NCBI GenBank assembly: GCA_950295325.1 | Contig: OX485806.1 | Coordinates: forward strand, 11,408,001-11,472,000 | From: Polytrichum commune | Taxonomy: Eukaryota; Streptophyta; Polytrichopsida; Polytrichales; Polytrichaceae | Length of the DNA stretch: 64,000 nucleotides | Reading direction: 5' to 3' | In this document: piece after piece, positions 11,989 to 23,411 of the stretch | Layout of the letters: every line of letters starts with the position of its first letter | How positions within the stretch are numbered: position 1 is the first letter of the stretch | Made by a program: the position numbers and the translations under genes | Notes under the pieces: model-generated | What the model saw: the letters and a program-made list of their open reading frames with translations, nothing else | What the model was told of the DNA's origin: nothing | Databases searched by the model: none

Positions 11989-12945
11989 TTTTTGTTTCTA
12001 GCAAAGGTTACGAGCGCTAACCCTTCGCATTTCGCGGCTAATGGTTAGCTCCTCCTACCCCGGACCTTGTAATTTATAAAAGGGGACCAACTCTCCTACT
12101 TTGCTTTCGGGACTCACCCCTTAATCAGTAACCATTCCTTAGATGTGGACTTCCATCCATGGAAGTCCAATCCTATGTTGATCATCGCATTGCCGGAGCA
12201 ACACTACAACAACCCGAACCATACTAGGCAACTATGGCCTCACAATGGGCCAAAGCCCATGGAGGCCGTGCTGTTCAGCCTCGGATGGGTGAGGCCACAC
12301 CACCTCACCCATACAAGCCTCTAGGACTCTACGCGGGGCCCCTACCCCACCGTCAACCAACCTCTTGTCTCTCCACCAAGAGTTGGGGCCAAGTAGACAT
12401 TTTCCCTTAGCCGCTGGGCCTAGAAGCCCCAGCAGCTTCAGACCATCATAACTTCCTTGTATGATGTCTGATGCTACCAAAAAACCGCTCCATCCTCATC
12501 TACGCTTCACGTAGATACCGATGGACTCCTCACTTGCCTCATTCGGGCAAGTCTTGAGGAAGTTATGCCTGTTTGAACCTTGACAGTCCTGGGAATCACT
12601 CCCAGGCACTGCTGTACCAGGGCGCTGTCCCGGGACAGCGCCCCACTCAAATGGCCATAACTCCTAGCTCACACCTCCGATTGAGGTGTTCTTGAGCATT
12701 CTAGAATCATCACGCCATGAGCTACGCATACCTCATGGCCTTACCCTTGTGCCTCCTAGTCTCTGTGGGTGGGAGGCGTTCCCAACGCCCGGGGCCCTCA
12801 CCCACACTAGGATCACTTGGGCCCTCTCACCAACGGCGCCACAAGTCCCGGGTGTGACTTTGGGGTCCCCCTTGTGCCCATGGTGTTTTGGGCACTCCTC
12901 ATGGAGAGGTGCGCAACATGGTGTGGCCGCATCATGTGCTGGAAG
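11905..12945 (-). mobile_element. Probable Ty3/gypsy-type LTR with primer-binding-like site
   Basis: On the minus strand this stretch reads like a plant gypsy LTR. It contains 'gttatggccattt' phrases, a 24-bp perfect palindrome at 12620-12643 and a TATA-like 'ttttataaatt' near 12075. The LTR would end '..cccaaca' near 11905, followed directly by 'tttggcgcgtctctgg', which resembles the tRNA-Asp-type primer-binding site of Tat/Athila elements. It begins where the third exon of the decayed gene loses sense. No second LTR is visible, so it is a solo or truncated copy. Limits are approximate. Confidence 0.45.
12620..12643. repeat. 24-bp perfect palindrome
   Basis: GGGCGCTGTCCC followed at once by its exact inverse, with no spacer. 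It lies within the putative LTR, so it may be part of LTR regulatory sequence or RNA structure. Confidence 0.95.
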
Positions 12946-13894
12946 CTGAAGGACCCTTGCGGCAAAGGGTGCTGAGGGATGTTTTGCGCAGGAAGCCGGG
13001 GGGCAAGTGCGGAAACGAGCTGGAGGGAGCCACCACCAATCCTTGCGCCCACATTCCTTGTATGACTTGCGATATCAAGTCGGCATTGGATGGAGGTTGG
13101 GCCATCGCCCTTTGCCGTTCCTGCTCCAAGAGGAGAGCCCTCAACTCTGCAACCTCGTTTCGCACTGACGGTTCTTCTGCGGCAGCTTTTTGCAGACGGA
13201 TGCGTTGCTCCTCGTCCCTCCGCATCTTCTCGTTAGTCTCCTCCACAGTTAGGACTTCGGGTTTTACCCTACCCATGCCTGTGAACGCTGTCGGGGAGGG
13301 GGGATCCGACCTAAGCCATTTGGCGAGCTCAATGTCGTCTTCGTCCTCGTTGCTTATGGCGATGGTCTCCTCCACTGCGTAGTCACCATAGAGTTTCTTC
13401 CCTTTTAACCTCCTCCTCTCCCTGAACGTGGCAGTTGTGTCCCTAGAGTACATGTCCCTAGCATCGTCCACCGTGAGGACGGGCACCAACTTACTTTGCG
13501 GGGTTGCCACCCGCATAGCTTTCTTCCGTTGGGGGGCTTCGGATTCCTGCGTGTAACTCGTTGCTCCTTCTTCGACCTCCCCTTCGGCCTTCTGGTCCTC
13601 TTGTTCCTCTTCTTCTTCATCCTCCTCCGCCTCGTCAACTGGCTGACGAGATGAGGTGCCGGGATGCAACCCGACGAGTGGTTCGGGTGCTCCAACCGGC
13701 GCCCTCATGACAAATTCTTCTGGATTTATACGCCTCGCCATATCCATTGGATTTTCACCCCCCTTTACGATCTCCTCGATGTAGCTCCCCGGGATCCAAT
13801 CAAGGATGTCCATCTTCTTTGCTAGGGTTTTTTGGGTTTTGTAAAATTGAAAATCAATATCCTCTATATAGGAGTAGACGTTCAAACCCAACAT
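12946..13894 (-). pseudogene. Decayed DGQHR-like gene, exon 3 (acidic/coiled-coil region)
   Basis: The exon starts after an acceptor '..ggaatgtgtag' at 13895 in phase 0 and stays open to about 12946, where LTR-like sequence begins. The product has an acidic block (EEDEEEEEQEDQKAEGEVEEG, about residues 90-110), a Lys/Arg-rich stretch and a helical, coiled-coil-prone segment (..VRNEVAELRALLLEQERQR..) near residues 245-265. The C-terminus is replaced by inserted DNA. I do not recognise the domain; its link to exons 1-2 rests on matching splice phases and on the same strand and order. Confidence 0.6.
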
Positions 13895-14078
13895 CTACAC
13901 ATTCCAAAAAACAATTTGAATAAGAATTATGCTCAATAAATCACACCACGAAGAAGAACAAGAAACAATAAACGGAAACCAAAAACAAAAGGATTGGGTC
14001 GAGCGACCCAAACCAACACAGTGTCTAGTTTGGGTCGCTCGACCCAAACTATAAATCAACTATTTTAAAGTCACTTAC
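13895..14078 (-). other. Intron 2 of the DGQHR-like gene, carrying two palindromes
   Basis: The donor is GTAAGTGA at 14078 and the acceptor AG at 13896-13895; length is 184 nt, phase 0. It contains two palindromes, at 13993-14012 (central AG) and 14029-14048 (central CT). Confidence 0.7.
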
Positions 14079-15401
14079 CATGCCAGCATAGATAGGTTTG
14101 GAGCCCCCGAAGACATTGAAAATTGAGTCCCCTCTCCTTGTAAGCGCCCTCATGATCCGCAAGTAGAACTCCATCCGCAGCTCGTCCGAAGTATAGTTGG
14201 TGTATTTGGCCTCATCGTAGAGGCTTTTGCTGGCACCCACCCCCTCTGCAACTTGAAAAAGTTTCTCCATCTGGTTTATGGGGTGGTTGTCCACCTTCAG
14301 CAAGTTCGTTTTTTACCCAAAGTACAAACAAAGTACATTGACGACCTTTGTTTTCTTGTCTTTCAACGTCGTGTAGGCCCCCTCCGCCGGTGCAACAATG
14401 TAATGAAATTTGGAGACAGCATAATCAGGCTGTAATTTCCTCACAATCTCATATACCTGCTCCGCCCTCCTATCCTCTACTATCCACAGCCAAATGTCGA
14501 CCTCCCTGAATTTGGGACTTGCATAGTCGACGAACTTCGATAGGAAGGGCTCATAAAAGGGGGTGCTCATGGTACCCTCAAACGAACTTCCAAGGATGTT
14601 CCGGAAGTCTATCATTCCGAAGGGGAATCGATCCCTTGTATTTGTCCTTATCGCCTTACGAGCATCAACGCCAGGCCACCCCTGGATTCTTAGAGGCTCC
14701 AGGGTGACAAGGTTGAATTGCGCGTCGCCCTCAAAACTGACAATCTTCTTCTCCTTTATGAAGTTGGAGAAGACACGCACGGTATGATCTGGAAGCGCCA
14801 TGTTCTTCCCACCCTTCACCAGCTTTGACCGCAGAAAGTCTTCCCCCGTTTCCCTTATGAGAGCCACCATAGACGCACTGGTGAATTTGTATTCCACCTT
14901 GAAGGCTCTCCAGTTGGCCTCGTGGACCTCGCCATCTACAAAAATATTCATATCGGGGACTATCTTGTGTAGCTCCTGCACGATGGTGGTCTTCTTTTTC
15001 CTATTCTCCGTCCATTCCTTCATGGTATAGCATGAAGGAACGAATGATTTGGGTTTGGATAAGACTATCTTCGGGTGCGCCCAACATCTCTTACTTGTGG
15101 GCTTGACGTGCAGGATGTGCGTTGCCGCCTTCCCCATGTCTGTCTATGAAAGGCCTTGGAGTGTTCGAAAGAACTCTCTCATTAGGGATTTCAACTGCTT
15201 GAAACGCAAGGTCGCGTTGAAACGCAGGCCTGTGTCGGGATCGATTAGGTCCCCAGTCTCTTGCTTCTCGAATACGTTCTTCTATTTCAACCAGACATTA
15301 TCGGATGTTGTTATCAAATAAATTTCTCCTCGCAACTCATTGTATTGTTTTTGCTTGTGACTCGCATTATCAATAGAGGAGAACTTGTTTATCATTTGGT
15401 A
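14079..15401 (-). pseudogene. Decayed DGQHR-like gene, exon 2 with three in-frame stops
   Basis: One continuous minus-strand frame of 441 codons runs from an acceptor '..actttaag' at 15402 to a GTAAGTGA donor at 14078. It is interrupted only by TAG at 15284-15282, TAG at 15146-15144 and TAA at 14315-14313. Both ends are in phase 0, matching exons 1 and 3. Every stop can be explained by one transition (TGG to TAG, CAA to TAA). The protein contains 'GDLIDPDTGLRF' and a central block around 'LEPLRIQGWPGVDA' and 'DIWLWIVEDRRAEQVYEIV'. No domain name can be given. Stop spacing and good codon texture elsewhere indicate recent decay of a real gene. Confidence 0.7.
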
Positions 15402-15652
15402 CTTAAAGTATTGCATATGAAACATAGAAACACGTGTTAGATATGTATATGTTGTTTCCTCATTTTCTTAGACGAAAAATCATAAATAATATCTCCTATA
15501 TCAATTTGGGTCGATCAACCCAAACTATGAACCAAAAACTAGAGTTTGGGTCGGTCGACCCAAACTATGAAACACAACAAGTGTTTGGGTCAGTTGACCC
15601 AAACTATGAAACAAAACAAGTGTTTGGATCGGTCAACCCAAACCATATTCAC
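15402..15652 (-). other. Intron 1 of the DGQHR-like gene, carrying four palindromes
   Basis: The donor is GTGAATAT at 15652 and the acceptor 'ctttaag' ends at 15402; length is 251 nt, phase 0. Palindrome copies lie at 15505-15524, 15545-15564, 15584-15603 and 15623-15642, spaced about 39-40 bp. The last two carry single mismatches in the arms. Confidence 0.65.
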
Positions 15653-16570
15653 CTCCCACTTTGGATTCTTGTTCTTTGCATTCTCCCTCTCCTTGGGAGG
15701 CCTGCCGTAGAAGTCCCATACATCACGCGAGGCCATGATGTTCCGAATCCACAAAGCTTGGTATGCCCGTTTCTTGTTTCCCATGTTGAAGTAGCGGGAG
15801 ATGTCGCTGAGTCTGGTTTCGTCATCTGACCACACCACCAAGGCCTTCCACACCTTCAATTTTTTCTTCTTCTGGTAATTGGGATCATCCCACTCAGTCA
15901 TGAGTTGGATTTTCTTCAACGCTTCCACGCTGTGCTGACTGTCAATTAGCCAAAAATTGCCTTTCTGAATTGACGGCCACATATCTGGAGTGGGCATTCT
16001 TGTGTGTCCCTGCGGCATGACTACAATAGTTTGTCTATCGTCTTTGAATTGTTCGCTCACTATGTGGGCGATTATCCAATCGACGTAGGCATTTTCCTTT
16101 GCCCGAACACACTTTTTTGGTGGGGCTAGGTGGCACTGAGCAATATTGACGTCGAACTTGAAGTCCCTACCCATGAAGAAACAGTGAGAGCACTTGGTTG
16201 TGAAATTGTCCACGATTCTTTGGATCTCAGACGCATCCACTTCTTGACCGGGCTTTGGCATGCGCAGCTCTGGGGAAACTGGCTCGTCAGTCATAATTGA
16301 TACCGATTCTCTCGGCCTCTTTGAAGGAGTTGTTTGACGGCTATTTGATGGCGTGGGTGTCTCACTATCTGCCGGTGTTGTCGTAGGCGTTGTTCTTCTT
16401 GAGTTAGTGGGAACCGCCCGCGGCTTCCTCATTGTTTGAGGTCTCGACGAGCCTGCGCCTTCTTCAGTTGTAGCCTTCCTCCTCACCGGCTGTTGTGATT
16501 TGGACTTGCTCTGTTGAACCTTGTTTAATGCGTTGATTGCATGTTTGAGCTTCGTAAACCTGGTTGCCAC
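15653..16570 (-). pseudogene. Decayed DGQHR-like gene, exon 1 (DGQHR/ParB-like motif)
   Basis: An ATG at 16570 opens 306 codons ending in phase 0 at a GTGAAT donor. Residues 1-95 are Ser/Thr/Lys/Arg-rich and probably disordered or DNA-binding (repeated SRxTTP phrases). Residues 105-306 are globular. A Cys/His pair (CSHCFF) lies near 127-132 and WLIDSQHSVEALKK at 207-220, which resembles the (D)GQHR motif of the DndB/DGQHR and ParB-Srx folds with Gly replaced by Ser. LSDISRYFNMGNKK near 254-267 could be helix-turn-helix-like. This exon has no stops; the gene as a whole is broken in exon 2 and by the LTR in exon 3. The function is unknown and the motif match is by eye. Confidence 0.55.
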
Positions 16571-17934
16571 CTTCGTGTTTGAAACGCTTTCATCTATGAA
16601 GATAGACTATGGTTTAATAACATCTGGCTCAATGCATGAGTCTTTTACGTACATGGGGTCAAATGGCTCGGAGAATTGGTGCATGATACTACTATGAGTC
16701 GAGGCCACCTCCAACTAGTAGTTAAGTATATGCTAGCAAGCTCTCCCTCCATGCCTTTAGGATAATTCTAAGTGTACTTAACTAATGGTCGTTACTTACG
16801 AGGTAGAACCAAGTGTAAAACCATAGCTTCAACTAGTTAATTCCCTTTACCTTTAGGACTGCTAGAGCACTCAGGGTAGCGCCTCTAGTCTTCTAGTAAA
16901 GGAGTCCTAGTTGAATGAGAGGTTGTAAATAAAACAATAAATATGTAATACACATTACACCTAGAGCCTGTACTGACGCCACCTCCCACCCCGTCAATGT
17001 TGCCTATGTGTTTTGATCCACTGTCCCAACTTTCACCACGAAAATGATCTTGAATTGCGATGCCTTAACAACTTGGAGGGACCACGCAATGACAAGCCCG
17101 TCCTTAGGCACATATGACTCATCTTTAGGGGTTTCGTGTTCCTTCTATACCGCATCTGGTGCGAGTATGAACCATATCTATCTCCAGGTCTTTTTTGGGG
17201 GGCCATCTGCAAAAGAAACCATAGCACTGTCAGTTTCGGTTGCTCGACCCAAACTATTACAAAATTATATAAGCATGCTGATGGGTATGACTGATGCTAT
17301 GTATGTTGAGGTCACAGATTGTTAGGTTTGGGTAGATCGACCCAAACACAAGCCAAATGAAGTTTGATAATTGGCAACAATTATAAAACGTATGGAATCA
17401 GCTCATTGGTGTGACACAAATTTAGAGATAGTGGGTAAAATAATTATTCAGAAGTGCTTTGGTTATTGGCAACTTTCATATTCCTTGTAGATATAAATCT
17501 ACATCACAAAATAGATTGGTATAATAAATTTGTTTCATAAGATCTTACATAATGGGATCAATATGTATATGTTGTTTTATGGTTTCGGACGTTGGAAACA
17601 AACAGGCTTCATGGTTTGGGTCGCTCGAACCAAACCAGTTTTTTAAAATTGAAACAACAAAAATTGGTTGTAAATTATAAATACATTTCAATTAATTATA
17701 GTTCTATCAATGTTCATATTCGAATGATATACTTCTTATTATAGAATTCTTAATATAGAATGCTTATGATAGGTATAAGAAAGGCATTCTTATGAAATAG
17801 AACAATTACCTATTCTTGCAAGCTTTACAAGAAGCTTTTATTGCAAGCTGTTTTTGTAAGTTAAATCTCACAAATACTAGAGAATATGATGAATCTTAGA
17901 ACACTCAACACTATAAAGCTTATAGAGACTTTCA

Positions 17935-18335
17935 ACTTCACAAATACTAAGAATATCATATACCCTCAAGACTCACAATCTGAATCTCACAAACTCGAAA
18001 CCCTCAAGACTCTCAATCTAAATTTGACAAACTCAAACCCTCAAGACTCTCAATCTAAATCTCACAAAGTCGAAACCCTGCAGACTCTCAATCTTACAAA
18101 CTCACAACTCTCAACACTCTCACTCTCACAACCCTCAACACTCTCAATCTAAATCCTTCAACCTATGAACAGTCTCATATCCTAAACCCTCAACAATCTG
18201 TATCTCACAACCTTCAACACTCTGAAGCTTACAACCCTCAGCACTCTAAATCTAAATCCTTCAAGCTATCCACACTCTAAAGCTTATAAATCCTAAACAC
18301 TATAAATCTCACAACCCTCAACACTCTGAAACCCA
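17935..18335. repeat. Degenerate minisatellite (ctcaacactct-aatct-acaacc)
   Basis: About 15 imperfect units of 20-30 bp share the phrases 'aaccctcaacactct', 'caatctaaatc' and 'tcacaa'. Units vary in length, so this is an old array. Confidence 0.8.
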
Positions 18336-19287
18336 CAACAAAGAAAGTAATCACACACAAAATACTCAAGCTACCAACACCCTGAACTCAGAAACTACGG
18401 CGCCTGGATGTAGAAACTACACACTATGGAAACAAAAATTAAGGAGGGAGGAGGAGATTGTGCAAAGGCACACGTCGCTTCGTGGAGGCGGTGCTTCCAG
18501 TAGCGGCGCGGAGCTCACTTGGCGCGAAGAGGTGAAAAAAACCCCGAAAGTGCGACCTTTCGGGTTTTGTTGCCCTCGGGCAAAGGCCCTACAACACGGC
18601 TTTAGGGTGCCCATTGGATTAGGGCATCCGCGCAAATAGGGTTACGGGGCAACCCTAATCCCTAAACCCTTACCGCACTTCCTTTAGCGGCATTTAATTT
18701 GTTCCGAAATAGGTCCATAGCCTAAGGTATTGCACAAATTTTTTAATTTTCCAAAGTAGTTAAACTTATTGGCTTCTAAGCCGTTTAGGGACTTTAGATA
18801 AAGAACACAATTCATTTCACATTGAACTATGTCATCTTAGTTGAACATCTTTCCCAAATCCGATTTCAATGTATTGAATTGAATGGTCCTTATTAGTATG
18901 GTAACCATTTACATGGTTTGATAATATGAATTCGTACTGTAATTTCTATGATGGTTAATGTTGGAGGACAAGGCTATAGCCTATCATAGATCCCCTAATA
19001 AGTAGCATTACACTAACTCAATTACACAAGTTTATGTATTGTCAATTATTATAACATGAAATTAGGCAAAATGTATCGACACCTTGTCATAGTTTTTTGT
19101 CAAAAACAAGAAATCGATTGTTTGATTTATATCATGAAACATTAATATATTTATATGGAAGTTAACATGTAAAGTAAACACGAGAAGCATAATGATTACA
19201 AATGTAATCCCTATACCCCCATGAGTTCAACATCATATGAAGTCATTCAAGTAATGTTTTTATTGGTCAATGGTCGCTCCACATATA

Positions 19288-19328
19288 TTAGGGTTTAGGG
19301 TCTAGGGTCTAGGGTTTAGGGTCTAGGG
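19288..19328 (+). repeat. Telomere-like TTTAGGG/TCTAGGG repeats
   Basis: About six 7-bp units alternate TTTAGGG and TCTAGGG. TTTAGGG is the Arabidopsis-type plant telomere unit; this is a short interstitial patch. Confidence 0.85.
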
Positions 19329-20115
19329 TGTGTTGGGAAAGGTAAGGCATGTTCAAATAAAAACAATAAATTGGGACTTGTTGCACCACAAGCCATAAAT
19401 GATTGGCACATAGGTCAAATGACGGGGCCTTAGTGCTTGTAAATTGAAATACAAATGTATGTAGTCATGAGATTATTTTTGAACAAGGAAGTGGAATATG
19501 GTTGTGTGGACGTTTAAGGTTTAAACTCACTAGAGAGAACATGTGATGTAGTGGTCATAATCAGGTCGTCCTTAGTATGAGGAGTCTAATAACAAGGTCA
19601 TAATAGATACGATCTTTATCATGTTAATATGTGATTTGAAATATTTAAACATTATATATTAATAAAAGGTGCATTTGATTTTGTGAATGTTATGAGGACA
19701 TACATTTCCAACTTTGCATGTTTTGCTCACAAACACTGCTAAAGTTAAAATGGATTTGAGGATAGGTTCAAACATCCTTGGAAGAGTGAAGTAGAAAGTG
19801 ACATTTGTGCTTGGAATTTCATTAATGACTTCCACAAAGGTTAGTCATTGTCACACTTGCATGCTTGAGAATGGAGCACCATTACAAATGACATATTGTG
19901 GGCTTTAATAGTTTTCCTCATTTGCACAATGTCATGTTTTGCTCATCTCCCGCTCCTGAAATTTCAACAAGCTCTCTCACTTGGAGCTCTACTACAAGGT
20001 TAGAGCACGGTAACATTCAAGAGCAAGCAATCGGAACATCTATTTATGACTTTAATTTCTCCACACAACCTATATATAGAAATCACCATATTCACGCCGC
20101 ATTAGACGGCGTAAT

Positions 20116-23100
20116 TTACAGATAGATTGGGTCATCCGACCCAAACCATTCCCCACAGTGGGCAGGTACAGGAGTAAACTTAGAGCCCATCTTGCTCTAC
20201 ATAGTTTGGGTCGGTCGACCCAAACCCTTCCCCACATAGGGCATGCACTATGGTGGACTTTGAGCCCATCGCCCCCCTGTCACACAGTTTGGGTCGCTCG
20301 ACCCAAACCCTTCCCCACATGGAGTAGGTACTAGGGTACCCTCAGAGCCTATCATGCCCTACATAGTTTGGGTCGCTCGACCCAAACCTTTCTCTACATG
20401 GAGCATGTACTGGGATAGCCTCAGAGCCCATCATGCCCTACATAGTTTGGGTCGCTCGACCCAAACCTTTCCCAATATGGAGCAGGTACAGGGGTAACCT
20501 CAGAGCCCATCATGCCCTACATAATTTGGGTCGCTCGACCCAAACCCTTCCCCACATGGAGCTTGTACTCGGGTAACCTCAGAGCCCATCATGCCCTACG
20601 TAGTTTGGGTCGCTCGACCCAAACCCTTCCCCACATGGAGCAGGTACTAGGGTACCCTCAAAGCTTATAATGCCTTACGTAGTTTGGGTCGCTCGACCCA
20701 AACCCTTCCCCAGTTGGAGCATGTACTAGGGTACCCTCAGAGCTTATCATGCCTTACGTAGTTTGGGTCGCTCGACCCAAACCCTTCCCCAGTTAGAGGA
20801 GGTACTAGGGTACCCTGAGAGCTTATCATGATCTACGTAGTTTGGGTCGCTCGACCCAAACCCTTCCCCACATGGAGCAGGTAAGGGGGTAACCTCAGAG
20901 CCTATCATGCCCTACATAATTTGGGTCGCTCGAGCCAAACTCTTCCCCACATGCAGGAGGTACTAGGGTAGCCTTAGAGCCCATTATGCCCTGCATAGTT
21001 TGGGTCGCTCGATCCAAACCCTTCCCCACATGAAGGAGGTACTAGGCTAGCCTCAGAGCATATCATACCATACATAGTTTGGGTCGTTCGACCCAAATCT
21101 TTCCCCACATGGAGCATGTACTGGGGTAGCCTCAGAGCCCATCATGCCCTACATAGTTTGGGTGGCTCGATCCAAAACCTTTCCCACATGGAGCAGGTAC
21201 TAGGGTACCCTCAGAGCCTATCATGCCCTACATAACTTGGGTCGCTCGACTGACCAAAACCCTTCCCCACATGGAGCAGGTACTAGGGTATCCTCAGAGC
21301 TTATCATGCCTTACGTAGTTTGGGTCGCTCGACCCAAACCCTTCCCCAATTAGAGCAGGTACTAGGGTACCCTCAGAGCTTATCATGACCTACGTAGTTT
21401 GGGTCGCTCGACCCAAACCCTTTCCCACATGGAGCAGGTAAAGGGGTAGCCTCAGAGCCTATCATGCCCTACATAATTTGGGTTGCTCGAGCCAAACTCT
21501 TCCCCACATGCAGGAGGTACTAGGGTAGCCTTAGAGCCCATCATGCCCTACGTAGTTTGGGTCGTTCGACCCAAACCCTTGCCCACATGAAGGAAGTACT
21601 AAGCTAGCCTTAGAGCCTATCATGCCCTACATAGTTTGGGTCGCTCGACCCAAATCTTTCCCCACATGGAGCATGTATTGGGGTAGCCTCAGAGCCCATC
21701 ATGCCCTACATAGTTTGGGTCGCCCGACCCAAAACCTTCCCCACATGGAGCAGGTACTAGGGTACCCTCAGAGCCTATCATGCCCTACATAATTTGGGTC
21801 GCTCGACCGACCAAAACCCTTCCCCCACATGGAGCAGGTACTAGGGTATCCTCAGAGCTTATCATGCCTTACGTAGTTTGGGTCGCTCGACCCAAACCCT
21901 TCCCCAATTAGAGCAAGTACTAGGGTACCCTCAGAGCTTATCATGACCTACGTAGTTTGGGTCGCTCGACCCAAACCCTTTCCCACATGGAGCTGGTACT
22001 GGGGTAACCTCAAAGACCATCATGCCCTACATAATTTGGGTCGCTCGACCCAAACCCTTCCCCCCATGGAGTTTTTACTCGGGTAACCTCAGAGCCCATC
22101 ATGCCCTAAGTAGTTTGGGTCGGTCGATCCAAACCCTTTCCCACATGGAGCAGGTACTCGGGTAACCTCAGAGCCCATCATGCCCTACGTAGTTTGGGTC
22201 GCCCGACCCAAAACCTTCCCCACATGGAGCAGGTACTAGGGTACCCTCAGAGCCTATCATGCCCTACATAATTTGGGTCGCTCGACCGACCAAAACCCTT
22301 CCCCCACATGGAGCAGGTACTAGGGTATCCTCAGAGCTTATCATGCCTTACGTAGTTTGGGTCGCTCGACCCAAACCCTTCCCCAATTAGAGCAAGTACT
22401 AGGGTATCCTCAGAGCTTATCATGACCTACGTAGTTTGGGTCGCTCGACCCAAACCCTTTCCCACATGGAGCTGGTACTGGGGTAACCTCAAAGACCATC
22501 ATGCCCTACATAATTTGGGTCGCTCGACCCAAACCCTTCCCCCCATGGAGTTTTTACTCGGGTAACCTCAGAGCCCATCATGCCCTAAGTAGTTTGGGTC
22601 GGTCGATCCAAACCCTTTCCCACATGGAGCAGGTACTCGGGTAACCTCAGAGCCCATCATGCCCTACGTAGTTTGGGTCGCTCGACCCAAACCCTTCCCC
22701 ACATGGAGCAGGTACTAGGGTACCCTCAGAGCTTATCATGCCTTACGTAGTTTGGGTCGCTCGACCCAAACCCTTCCCCAGTTGGAGCAGGTACTAGGGT
22801 ACCCTCAGAATTTATCATGCCCTACGTAAATTGGGTCGCTCGACCCAAACCCTCCCCACATGGAGCAGGTACTCGGGTAACCTCAGAGCCCATCATGCCC
22901 TACGTAGTTTGGGTCGCTCGACCCAAACCCTTCCCCACATGGAGCAGGTACTAGGGTACCCTCAGAGCTTATCATGCCTTATGTAGTTTGGGTCGCTCGA
23001 CCCAAACCCTTCCCTACATGGAGCAGGTACTAGGGTACCCTGAGAGCTTATAATGCCCTACGTAGTTTGGGTCGCTCGACCCAAACCCTTCCCCACATGG

Positions 23101-23411
23101 AGCAGGTACTGGGGTAACCTCAGAGCCCATCATGCCCTACATAATTTGGGTCGCTCGACCCAAACCCTTTCCCACATGGAGCAGGTACTAGGGTACCCTC
23201 AGAGCCCATCATGCCCTACATAGTTTGGGTCGCTGGACCGAAACCCTTCCCCACATTGGGCAGATTTTGAGGATGACTTAGAGCCCTTCCTGTATAGGAG
23301 GGTTTAAGTTGGTCGACCCAAACCCCTACCCTGCAGTGGGCATATATTACATGCGATAGTTGCCCCATCCTTCCCTACAAGGTTTGGGTCGGTCGACCCA
23401 AACCCTTCCCT
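20116..23411. repeat. 79-bp satellite array centred on a 20-bp palindrome
   Basis: About 41 head-to-tail units have a period of 79 bp (successive cores at 20204, 20287, 20366, 20445, 20524). Each holds TTTGGGTCG-NN-CGACCCAAA followed by a spacer of the type 'cccttccccacatggagcaggtactagggtaccctcagagc'. The core is mostly CT-centred and well conserved; spacers drift more. Units at both ends are more diverged (20129, 23288, 23390). A higher-order duplication of about 479 bp (six units) is seen at 21712-22190 and 22191-22669 with almost no differences, showing recent unequal exchange. Confidence 0.97.
21712..22669. repeat. Higher-order duplication of six 79-bp units
   Basis: The blocks at 21712-22190 and 22191-22669 are nearly identical, including an aberrant unit 'cgctcgaccgaccaaaaccc' and a rare 'catggagtttttactcg' spacer. 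I noticed one difference (ggtaccct versus ggtatcct). An earlier relative of the aberrant unit is at about 21240. Confidence 0.9.

Larger units (their letters stand above)
16571..20115. other. Intergenic stretch between the DGQHR-like gene and the satellite
   Basis: No coding region is supported. It holds palindromes at 17327-17346 and 17615-17634, a half-site at about 17235-17255, the cytosine-rich minisatellite at about 17.95-18.33 kb and a telomere-like patch. A hairpin (ccccgaaag / ctttcgggg-like) lies near 18540-18575. The first 300 bp, upstream of exon 1, would contain that gene's promoter, but I see no convincing TATA box. Confidence 0.5.

Noticed and set aside
12888-13382. 164-codon plus-strand frame
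   Set aside because: Antisense to exon 3 of the decayed gene, low-complexity Ser-rich.
20116-23411. CRISPR-like array (regular repeat with spacers)
   Set aside because: The spacers are themselves related and head-to-tail; this is a eukaryotic satellite with no cas genes.
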